From contig JAIYBS010000184.1 in the NCBI GenBank assembly GCA_027488415.1, forward strand, positions 1 to 8,463: a DNA stretch of 8,463 bases, read 5' to 3'. A program made the translations under genes and the position numbers. The notes beneath the pieces are model-generated. The model had not been told where the DNA came from. It searched no databases and saw only the letters and a list, made by a program, of their open reading frames with translations. This document shows positions 1-5,142 of this stretch, piece after piece; position 1 is the first letter of the stretch; every line of letters begins with the position of its first letter. The DNA comes from Planctomycetaceae bacterium (GTDB lineage: Bacteria; Planctomycetota; Phycisphaerae; Phycisphaerales; SM1A02).

Positions 1-801
1 CTGCCGCACCTCGACTACTGCCTGCAGAAGTTCGGCCCGGACGACCCGCGCATCGACCCCGAGATCCGCGAGATCGACCGCGTGTTCGGCGCGCTGCACG
101 ACTTCTTCCGCGAACGCGGCGTGCGCGTGGTCGTGCTGAGCGAGTACGGCATCGCGCCGGTGGACCGCGCCGTCTTCCCGAACCGCATGCTGCGCGAGGC
201 CGGGCTGCTCGCGCTCCGCGAGGAGGACGGCCGCGAATACCTCGACCCGTTCGAGAGCGGCGCGTTCGCGGTGTGCGACCACCAGGTGGCGCACGTGTAC
301 GCGCGCACCCCGGCGTCGCTCGACGCGGCGCGCGCCGTGCTCGGCGGCGAGCCCGGGATGCAGGTGCTCGACGCCGCCGCGCAGCAGGCGCTCGGCATCC
401 ACCATGCACGCAGCGGCGACCTGCTGTGCGTCGCCGCCGACCGCACCTGGTTCGCGTACCCCTGGTGGACGGACGATGCCCGCGCACCCGACTACGCGCG
501 CACCGTCGACATCCATCGCAAGCCCGGCTACGACCCGCTCGAGCTCTTCGTTGATCCCGCGATCCGCGCGCCGAAGGCCTACGTCGCCGGGCAGCTCCTG
601 AAGCGCAAGCTCGGCATGCGGGCGCTGCTCAAGACGGTGCCGCTCGATGCGTCGCTCGTGAAGGGAAGCCACGGCCGCGTGGAGCTCGGCACGCCCTACG
701 CGCCGGTCCTCATCGCGGACGGGCTCGATCACCTCGACGCCGGACCCCTGCACGTGACGGCAGTGCACGACGCGCTGGTGCACCTGGTGGAGCGGGCCTG
801 A
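1..801 (+). CDS. Type I phosphodiesterase / nucleotide pyrophosphatase-like protein (alkaline phosphatase superfamily), 3' part
   Basis: The frame is open from the first base, so the N-terminal half, including the nucleophile region, lies outside the window; 266 residues remain. Family members are metal-dependent hydrolases acting on phosphodiester or phosphomonoester bonds; the substrate here is unknown. Counting from window codon 1, LPHLDY (1-6) matches the second metal-site segment of NPP-type enzymes. SEYG (47-50) sits where many relatives have SDHG. DIHRKPGYDP (170-179) carries the late His (172) expected of the metal site. SEYG followed by a long helical segment and then HRKPGYDP is, from memory, typical of a bacterial subfamily annotated as nucleotide pyrophosphatase/phosphodiesterase family protein. 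An internal GTG at 82 is in frame but would remove LPHLDY, so I do not treat it as the start. The next gene begins four bases after the stop, suggesting one transcript. Family is fairly certain; reaction is not. Confidence 0.8.
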   Translation: MPHLDYCLQKFGPDDPRIDPEIREIDRVFGALHDFFRERGVRVVVLSEYGIAPVDRAVFPNRMLREAGLLALREEDGREYLDPFESGAFAVCDHQVAHVYARTPASLDAARAVLGGEPGMQVLDAAAQQALGIHHARSGDLLCVAADRTWFAYPWWTDDARAPDYARTVDIHRKPGYDPLELFVDPAIRAPKAYVAGQLLKRKLGMRALLKTVPLDASLVKGSHGRVELGTPYAPVLIADGLDHLDAGPLHVTAVHDALVHLVERA

Positions 802-805
802 GTCC

Positions 806-1573
806 GTGCGCTTCGTCTGGACCATCGCAGCGCTGGTCCTCGCCGCGGCGGTCGCGGCGGCGTTCTGGCCGAGCGCCCGCGACGGCGCGCGGACGTCCGA
901 TGCGCCGACGGCCGAGCGCACGGCGAGCCCTGCCCCGGCCGGTTCTTCCGCGCCCGCCGAGCCGGCGCTCGCCTGCCCGTTGCCGCCGCCGGAGACCCAG
1001 CCGGTTCCCGCGTCGACCGCCCTCAAGGAGCTCCTCGGCGGAGACCTCGTCCCGTCGTTCGCATCGCCGACTACCGCGTCGCCCGAGGTGACCGTCGGTG
1101 CGCGCGCGACGGTCGAGCGGATCGACGGGCGCACCGTGCGCCTCGACGGCCAGTACACGATCCGGGGCTCCGGCACCGAGGCCGATCCGTACCAGATCAC
1201 GTGGGAGCTCCTCGGGAGCGCCGCCACGAGCGTGGATGCCGCCGCCGGAAGGTTCGTGGTGCCGGGCCGCATCGCGGACCTTCGCGGCGCGTGGATCCGC
1301 ATCAGCGGCTACTGGGCGCCGCCGCTCCTCGTCTTCGAGGCGAAGGAGGCGATGGTGATGCTCAACAAATGGGACGGCTGCTGCGTCGGCCTACCGCCCA
1401 CGCCGTTCGACTCGATCGAGGCGACGTTCGCACGGCCCATGCAGGTGCAGGGCCAGCACCTCTTCCGCTTCGGAACCATCCGCGGCCGCCTCTCGATCGA
1501 GCCGTTCGTCGCCGGCACGTTCCTCCTCGGGCTCTACCGGCTCGAGGACGCGGTCATGGAGTCGTCGTCGTGA
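806..1573 (+). CDS. Membrane-anchored or exported DUF3299-like protein of unknown function
   Basis: 255 residues from a GTG start just after the phosphodiesterase stop. Residues 3-21 form one hydrophobic helix (signal anchor or uncleaved signal peptide). Residues 25-70 are an Ala/Pro/Ser-rich linker. A globular region follows, in which GTEADPYQITWELL (123-136) precedes ISGYWAPPL (166-174), LNKWDGCCVGLPPTPFDSIE (186-205) and a GRL...GLYRLED ending (227-248). The order GY-P, a CC pair (192-193) before PP, and a terminal YRL resembles DUF3299 proteins, which are exported and have no assigned activity that I know of. The paired cysteines could bind metal or form a disulfide; that is inference. 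The stop overlaps the dihydrouridine synthase start (GTGA, four bases), implying translational coupling. The Shine-Dalgarno is weak, so coupling to the upstream gene may also matter. Good confidence that it is a gene, moderate on the family. Confidence 0.8.
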   Translation: MRFVWTIAALVLAAAVAAAFWPSARDGARTSDAPTAERTASPAPAGSSAPAEPALACPLPPPETQPVPASTALKELLGGDLVPSFASPTTASPEVTVGARATVERIDGRTVRLDGQYTIRGSGTEADPYQITWELLGSAATSVDAAAGRFVVPGRIADLRGAWIRISGYWAPPLLVFEAKEAMVMLNKWDGCCVGLPPTPFDSIEATFARPMQVQGQHLFRFGTIRGRLSIEPFVAGTFLLGLYRLEDAVMESSS

Positions 1574-2628
1574 CCGCGACCGGCAGCGACTCGCGCCGTG
1601 GCGGCGCGCTGCGCATCGGCGAGCTGACGCTCGATACGCCGCTCCTCCTTGCCCCGATCGCGGGACACTGCGACCTCGCGTTCCGGATCCTCTGCCGCGA
1701 GCAGGGCGGCGTCGGCCTCGCGAGCACGGACCTCCTGAACTGCCGCGCACTCCTGCGCGGGACGCCGAAGAGCCTCGAGCTCGCGGCCACCAACGAGTTC
1801 GACCAGCCCTGCGGGATGCAGCTCTACGGCAACTGGGAGGACCCGCTTCCCGAGGCCGCGCGCTGGGCGATCGACCACGGCGCGCGGCTCATCGACATCA
1901 ACATGGGCTGCCCGGTCGACAAGGTCGCCAAGAAGAACGGCGGCTCGCTGCTCCTCTGCGACGCGGTCGGCACGGTCCGGCTTGCCGAGCGCATCATCGA
2001 GGCGGTGCGCAGCCACTCCGGCGGGCGCGTCCCGGTGACGGCGAAGATGCGGCTCGGCTGGGATCCCGAGCAGTTCGTCGCCCCGCGGCTCGCGCGCGAC
2101 CTCGAGTCCGCGGGCGTCGCCGCCGTGACGGTGCACGGCCGGTGGACCGTGCAGAAGTTCGCGGGCGACGCCGACTGGGACCGCATCGGCGAGGTCGTGG
2201 CCGCGGTGCGGTCGATCCCGGTGATCGGCAACGGCGACGTGACTGAGCCGGAGCACGTGCCGGAGCTGATCCGCCGCAGCGGATGCCACGGCGTCATGAT
2301 CGGCCGCGGCGCGCTCCGGACGCCCTGGATGTTCCGGCGCGCGCTCGCGCTTCTGCGGACCGGCGTGCTCCCCGAGGAGCCGTCGTTCCGGGAGAAGCTC
2401 GAGTGCATCGAGCGACACCTCGACCTCCTGGTCCGCTACCACGACGAGGCGCACGTCCTGCACTGCATGCGCAGCCGGATCAGCTGGTACGGCAAGACCA
2501 TGGGCCACGTGAAGGGGCTGAAGGAGGCGTTCCGGACCGCCGCCTGCGTCGAGGACATGCGCCGGGGAATCGATGAGTGGCGAGATCACGGATCCGGGAT
2601 GCGCGGCGTGCCAGGCGATCTCCGATAA
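1570..2628 (+). CDS. dus: tRNA-dihydrouridine synthase (Dus family, DusB/NifR3-like)
   Basis: 352 residues. The enzyme reduces specific uridines in tRNA to dihydrouridine using FMN and NADPH in the cytoplasm. The TIM-barrel signatures appear in order: LLLAPIAGHCDLAFR (25-39, FMN side), NMGCP (111-115) with the proton-donating Cys114, TAKMRLGWD (157-165) with the FMN-contacting Lys, VHGR then FAGDADW (188-203), PVIGNGDV (217-224) and GVMIGRGALRTPWMF (241-255, FMN phosphate). The C-terminal helical domain carries RSRISWYGK, the usual RxxxxWYxK pattern. I chose the GTG at 1570 because it overlaps the preceding stop as GTGA, has GGAG eight bases upstream (1558-1561), and gives an N terminus of normal length; longer in-frame versions would run antiparallel in logic to the preceding gene's own reading frame. 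The DusA/B/C subtype, and so the uridine position, cannot be settled by eye. Confidence 0.95.
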   Translation: MTATGSDSRRGGALRIGELTLDTPLLLAPIAGHCDLAFRILCREQGGVGLASTDLLNCRALLRGTPKSLELAATNEFDQPCGMQLYGNWEDPLPEAARWAIDHGARLIDINMGCPVDKVAKKNGGSLLLCDAVGTVRLAERIIEAVRSHSGGRVPVTAKMRLGWDPEQFVAPRLARDLESAGVAAVTVHGRWTVQKFAGDADWDRIGEVVAAVRSIPVIGNGDVTEPEHVPELIRRSGCHGVMIGRGALRTPWMFRRALALLRTGVLPEEPSFREKLECIERHLDLLVRYHDEAHVLHCMRSRISWYGKTMGHVKGLKEAFRTAACVEDMRRGIDEWRDHGSGMRGVPGDLR

Positions 2629-2829
2629 TCACTCGCCGCGAATAATCGTGCCGCTGGGACTTGCCGAGGGAAAGTCCGTTGCCATGGAGGGGCAATTCCG
2701 TGAAGTCGCTCACCTGCGGAACAAATGCCTGCAGGAAATCCGCCCGATTGCTTGCATCGCCCTGAATCGGGGATACGTTTGCAACCGCGAGCGGGATGTT
2801 CTTGCCTCGCATGGTTGGGAAAGGAAGAT

Positions 2830-2858
2830 CGGTCGACCTGAGGGAAAGGGTCCGACCG
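2830..2858 (+). promoter_or_regulatory. Stem-loop in the 5' leader just before the ribosome binding site
   Basis: CGGTCGACC (2830-2838) pairs with GGT (2849-2851) plus CGACCG (2853-2858), leaving C2852 bulged and a ten-base purine-rich loop (2839-2848). It ends ten bases before the Shine-Dalgarno at 2868. There is no T-tract, so it is not an intrinsic terminator; an mRNA-stability or translation-control element is more plausible. Confidence 0.4.
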
Positions 2859-2867
2859 TGTCCCCTG

Positions 2868-2878
2868 AAGGAGGAGGG
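2868..2878 (+). promoter_or_regulatory. Strong Shine-Dalgarno fixing the start at 2882
   Basis: AAGGAGGAGGG is a near-perfect anti-SD match, seven bases from its AAGGAGG core to ATG 2882. The reading frame is open far upstream (to 2573), so this site decides the start: it places the signal peptide at the N terminus. Confidence 0.8.
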
Positions 2879-2881
2879 CAC

Positions 2882-3433
2882 ATGGTCTCTGTCAATTTTG
2901 CTGCCGCTGCTGCGGCATTGGGAATCGGGGCGTCGGCTTCGGCCGGCATCGTCACCGTCTCGCAGACGTTCTACAACGCATCGTTCGCCGCGCGCACCTT
3001 CGAGTACGTGCAGCTCATGCCCACGGCCGGCTCCTCGAGCGGCACCAACTGGGTGATGAACGGCTCCGTCAGCGCGACGCTCTCGGACCTCAACGGCAAC
3101 GGCGGGTTCTTCTCGTCGGCCGGACAGCCCGTGTACCGCGCGACCATCGATGACGTGGCCGTCGCGAGCCTCTGGAGCGAGCCCTTCACGTTCGCGCTGA
3201 CCGGTCCGTACCTCAGCGAGTCCGTCGATCCGGCGAGCTTCTCGAACGTCGCCGTTCCGGCCGGTTCGAACCCCGAGGGCGTGCTCGGCATCGTGCTCCG
3301 CTTCACGCTGAGCGCCGGTGACGCAGTCACGATCTCCGGAACCTTCGAGACCGTCGCGGTTCCCGCCCCCGGTGTCGCCTCGCTCCTCGTCATCGCCGCC
3401 GGCTCGGGCTTCGGCCGCCGACGTCGTTCCTGA
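2882..3433 (+). CDS. Exported PEP-CTERM-type (PAP-G variant) protein, hypothetical
   Basis: 183 residues. A hydrophobic signal peptide (residues 1-22, Ala-rich, ending ASASAG) precedes a mature domain rich in Ser, Gly, Asn and beta-prone residues. The C terminus has the tripartite sorting signal: VPAPG (160-164), a hydrophobic run (165-178) and RRRRS (179-183). Proteins of this kind are thought to be exported, then processed and delivered to the cell surface by an exosortase-type membrane protease; none is encoded here. The signal peptide lacks a Lys or Arg in its n-region, which is odd. The next gene is a paralogue: SVSATLSDLNGNGGFFSSAG and GIVLRFTLSAGD here match SVSGTLTGDTNGGTFSSVAG and GIRLRFTLTAGE there. 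ATG 2882 is set by the strong Shine-Dalgarno. The specific role is unknown; a surface or matrix protein is the family-level guess. Confidence 0.8.
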   Translation: MVSVNFAAAAAALGIGASASAGIVTVSQTFYNASFAARTFEYVQLMPTAGSSSGTNWVMNGSVSATLSDLNGNGGFFSSAGQPVYRATIDDVAVASLWSEPFTFALTGPYLSESVDPASFSNVAVPAGSNPEGVLGIVLRFTLSAGDAVTISGTFETVAVPAPGVASLLVIAAGSGFGRRRRS

Positions 3434-3542
3434 GTTATCCGAAAATCGCCGGCGGGAGTTCCTTGCCGGCAGCGATCCAGGAACCGACCGTCAGAGTGCC
3501 ACGTTGTTCAGGCATCCATACAAGTGAGAGGGAAGGTGTGAC
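3434..3542 (+). promoter_or_regulatory. Hairpin-bearing gap between the two PEP-CTERM-type genes
   Basis: ATCGC (3445-3449) pairs with GCGAT (3472-3476). Inside it CGGC (3450-3453) pairs with GCCG (3465-3468), leaving a three-base bulge (3469-3471) and an 11-base loop. There is no T-tract on the plus strand, so termination is not clearly indicated; it could stabilise the upstream mRNA end. A purine-rich Shine-Dalgarno, GGAAGGTG (3531-3538), lies just ahead of ATG 3543. I see no convincing -35/-10 pair, so the second gene may be read through from the first or use a weak or alternative-sigma promoter. Confidence 0.4.
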
Positions 3543-4268
3543 ATGAAGTCCAGTCTCGTTTCGATCATCGCGGCGGCAGCGCTCGCCGCGTCGGCCACGG
3601 CGGCCATCCCGGTGATGCAAATCACCGCAAACGGCACCGGCGGCGGCTCGGGTTCGTCGACGCCGACGGGCACCGCCAGCGGCACGCCGAACCAGTACAA
3701 CTACACGGGAATCATCTACGCGTCGAGCTTCCGCGCCAGCTTCAGCCTGGTCGCGCAGGACACGACCAAGGTCGACCGGGCCGTGCTCGGCGGGACCTTC
3801 ACGATGATCAACACGTCGGCGGCGACGCAGACGTTCTCGATCGACATCTCGGCGAGCACGATGGCGCAGGGACTCGCGAGCCTGGCCGGCGGCTCGGTCA
3901 GCGGCACGCTGACCGGCGACACCAACGGCGGCACGTTCTCGAGCGTCGCGGGCCAGCCGATCTGGGCCGCCTACATCAAGAACGGCGCCACGAGCACGAC
4001 GGTCAGCACGATGCTGAACGACCCGTACTCGCGATCGGTCGGCGCAAACCTGGTTGCCTCGATCCCGGGGCAGTCGTTCGGCACGCCGATCCCGAGCATG
4101 CCCGCGGGCGCCATGGGCGACGCCGTCGGCATCCGCCTGCGCTTCACGCTGACCGCCGGCGAGCGCGTCGACCTCTCCACGACCTTCGTGGTGCAGTCGG
4201 CGATCCCGGCACCGGGTGCGCTCGCCCTCGCGGCGATCGCCTCGGGCAGCCGCCGGCGCCGTCGCTGA
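3543..4268 (+). CDS. Exported PEP-CTERM-type (PAP-G variant) protein, paralogue of the preceding gene
   Basis: 241 residues. The signal peptide is classical: MKSS, a hydrophobic core (5-16), and a likely cleavage after SATA near residue 20. Residues 31-50 form a Gly/Ser/Thr-rich low-complexity stretch. The mature part is beta-rich and Ser/Thr/Gly-rich with no catalytic motif visible. The C terminus reads IPAPG (221-225), a short hydrophobic run (226-236) and RRRRR (237-241), a PEP-CTERM-like sorting signal. The hydrophobic run of about 11 residues is short for a membrane-spanning helix. Similarity to the preceding protein covers residues about 117-225: GGSVSGTL, FSSVAGQPI, GIRLRFTLTAGE and the PAPG tail. 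The extra N-terminal ~60 residues make it longer. A surface or extracellular structural role is inferred; no specific function can be assigned. It ends just before a strong terminator. Confidence 0.82.
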   Translation: MKSSLVSIIAAAALAASATAAIPVMQITANGTGGGSGSSTPTGTASGTPNQYNYTGIIYASSFRASFSLVAQDTTKVDRAVLGGTFTMINTSAATQTFSIDISASTMAQGLASLAGGSVSGTLTGDTNGGTFSSVAGQPIWAAYIKNGATSTTVSTMLNDPYSRSVGANLVASIPGQSFGTPIPSMPAGAMGDAVGIRLRFTLTAGERVDLSTTFVVQSAIPAPGALALAAIASGSRRRRR

Positions 4269-4299
4269 CGGGCGACGCTCCTCACTCACTTGTCCGGAT

Positions 4300-4347
4300 C
4301 GCCGGACGGCGCGGAACCTCCTTCTCCGCGCCGTCTGGCGCTTTTTT
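4300..4347 (+). terminator. Strong rho-independent terminator for the plus-strand block
   Basis: Sixteen continuous pairs join 4300-4315 to 4325-4340, with one G-T wobble (4304/4336). The loop is nine bases (4316-4324). The stem is followed by C and then TTTTTT (4342-4347). It starts about 30 bases after the stop of the second PEP-CTERM-type gene. A small competing hairpin, TCCGG (4293-4297) with CCGGA (4302-4306), overlaps the ascending arm. The T-tract is on the plus strand only, so it should not work intrinsically for scpB. Confidence 0.88.
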
Positions 4348-4400
4348 GGCGCCGTCCGGCGTGTCTTTGGCGTTGCCCGGCGTGCCGTGGCGCGGCCCGG
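4337..4400. repeat. Degenerate GGCG tandem repeat, 10-11 base period
   Basis: GGCG occurs at 4337, 4348, 4358, 4369, 4379 and 4389: steps of 11, 10, 11, 10 and 10 bases. Units have the form GGCG plus six or seven variable bases. Within it, GCGCCGTCTGGCG (4328-4340) recurs as GCGCCGTCCGGCG (4349-4361) with one mismatch. It begins in the terminator's descending arm and ends at the scpB stop codon (4401). It may have arisen by slippage or duplication; function is unknown. Confidence 0.55.
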
Positions 4401-5105
4401 TTACTTGTTGAGTTCCTTCGAGTTCGGGAGCTCGTCGAGCTTGCCGATGCCGAACTGCTTCAGGAACTCGGTCGTCGTGCCGTAGAGCATCGGCCGACCG
4501 ACCTCGTCGGCGCGGCCGACGATCTTCACGAGGCGGCGGTCCATCAGGCTGCGCAGCACCTCGCCGCAGGCGACGCCGCGGATCGACTCGAGGTCGGCGC
4601 GGAGGATCGGCTGGCGGTACGCGATGATCGCGAGCGTCTCGAGGGCGGCCTGCGTGAGGCGACCCTGCTCGCGGACGCCCTTCAGGCGCGCGACGATGGG
4701 ACCGAACGCGGGGAGCGTCATCACCTGACGGCCGCCCGCGACGCTCTCGATGCGGAACGTGCGGTCATCGGCCGCGTAGCGGGCATTGAGCGCGTCGATC
4801 GCGTCGCGCACCTGCGCGGCGGCGCGCTTCTGCTGCGGGGTCTCCTCGGCGGCAGGCTCCTCGGCGGGCGCCGCGGCCTGGCCGTCGCCCTCGGCGCCGT
4901 CGGCCTTCTTCCGGCGCTTGCGCACCGGCGCGACATCGACGATCCCCAGGAGCTCCGCGATGCGCGTCTCGGACATCGGGCGGTCAGCGACCAAGAGCAC
5001 GGCCTCGACGCGCTGCTCGATGGGCAGGTCGGAGCAAGGCACCGCCTGCTCGGCGGACTCGGCCATCTGTTCGAACGTGGAAGGCGCGGCGCTCGGCTGG
5101 CTCAT
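4401..5105 (-). CDS. scpB: Segregation and condensation protein B
   Basis: 234 residues. ScpB dimers bind the kleisin ScpA in the Smc-ScpAB condensin, which compacts and segregates the chromosome. The second winged-helix domain is textbook: LTQAALETLAIIAYRQP (150-166), RADLESIRGV (169-178), then GRPMLYGTTTEFLKQFG and a closing LDELP. The first winged helix (about 28-110) is interrupted by a charged, Ala/Pro/Glu-rich low-complexity stretch (57-94, RKRRKK then AAAPAEEPAAEE), probably a disordered loop. Start is ATG 5105; Met14 is an alternative. No Shine-Dalgarno precedes the ATG; instead an inverted-repeat arm abuts it (see 5106-5132). scpA is not in the window. It lies 37 bases after atpC on the same strand, so some co-transcription is likely, subject to the terminator-like hairpin between them. 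Confidence 0.95.
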   Translation of the reverse strand: MSQPSAAPSTFEQMAESAEQAVPCSDLPIEQRVEAVLLVADRPMSETRIAELLGIVDVAPVRKRRKKADGAEGDGQAAAPAEEPAAEETPQQKRAAAQVRDAIDALNARYAADDRTFRIESVAGGRQVMTLPAFGPIVARLKGVREQGRLTQAALETLAIIAYRQPILRADLESIRGVACGEVLRSLMDRRLVKIVGRADEVGRPMLYGTTTEFLKQFGIGKLDELPNSKELNK

Positions 5106-5132
5106 CCCGCGTAGTGTGCCAAAAACCGCGGG
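5106..5132 (-). promoter_or_regulatory. Inverted repeat abutting the scpB start codon
   Basis: On the minus strand CCCGCG (5132-5127) pairs with CGCGGG (5111-5106) around a 15-base loop, and the 3' arm ends directly at ATG 5105. The 5' arm is the same segment used as the descending arm of the terminator-like hairpin, so the two folds exclude each other. Confidence 0.4.
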
Positions 5133-5140
5133 AAACCGCG
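5121..5140 (-). terminator. Short terminator-like hairpin between atpC and scpB
   Basis: Read on the minus strand just after the atpC stop: CGCGG (5140-5136), loop TTTC (5135-5132), CCGCG (5131-5127), G, then TTTTT (5125-5121). An outer T-G wobble could add a pair. The stem is only five or six pairs but all G-C, followed by a genuine T-tract. It may act as a partial terminator or attenuator. Confidence 0.45.
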
Positions 5141-5142
5141 AA

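Larger units (their letters stand above)
2629..2881 (+). promoter_or_regulatory. Hairpin-rich intergenic leader upstream of the first PEP-CTERM-type gene
   Basis: This 253-base gap is visibly less GC-rich than its surroundings. It holds a run of potential RNA hairpins on the plus strand. H1 is GGACTT (2657-2662) with AAGTCC (2672-2677). H2 is TTGCC (2679-2683) with GGCAA (2691-2695). H3 is TTCCG-TGA (2696-2703) with TCA (2710-2712) and CGGAA (2717-2721). H4 is CCCGATT (2743-2749) with AATCGGG (2765-2771). H5 is a nine-pair stem at 2830-2858, listed separately. CCTGCAGG (2728-2735) is a perfect palindrome. ATAATC is directly repeated at 2625 and 2642. A weak sigma70-like pair is TTGCTT (2748-2753) and GATACG (2772-2777), 18 bases apart. 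I recognise no known riboswitch class. It may be a long 5' UTR or contain a small RNA; this is inference. Confidence 0.4.

Noticed and set aside
1534..2589. Long antisense open frame (351 codons) opposite dus
   Set aside because: Arg/Asp/His-rich shadow translation caused by high GC; the plus strand encodes an unmistakable dihydrouridine synthase there.
2642..2662. Possible sigma54 promoter (TGGGAC...TTGCC) in the leader
   Set aside because: The GG and GC elements are adjacent, without the required spacing of about five bases.
2667..2678. GAGGGAAAGTCCG resembles the conserved GAGGAAAGTCC of RNase P RNA (CR I)
   Set aside because: The other universal RNase P elements, including the ACAGAACCCGGCTTA-like 3' core, are absent, and the region is too short (253 bases) with the wrong helix layout.
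2573..2881. Open reading frame running unbroken from within dus into the first PEP-CTERM-type gene, with ATG at 2573 and 2684
   Set aside because: It would bury the signal peptide, has no family resemblance or coding bias, and a near-perfect Shine-Dalgarno marks ATG 2882.
3435..4289. Minus-strand open frame (284 codons) opposite the second PEP-CTERM-type gene
   Set aside because: Arg/Asp/Gly-rich shadow; the plus-strand frame has signal peptide, sorting signal and Shine-Dalgarno.
4290..5114. Plus-strand open frame (274 codons) opposite scpB
   Set aside because: Its sequence is the antisense of ScpB, with typical Leu/Arg/Gly/Ala shadow composition, and it starts inside the terminator.
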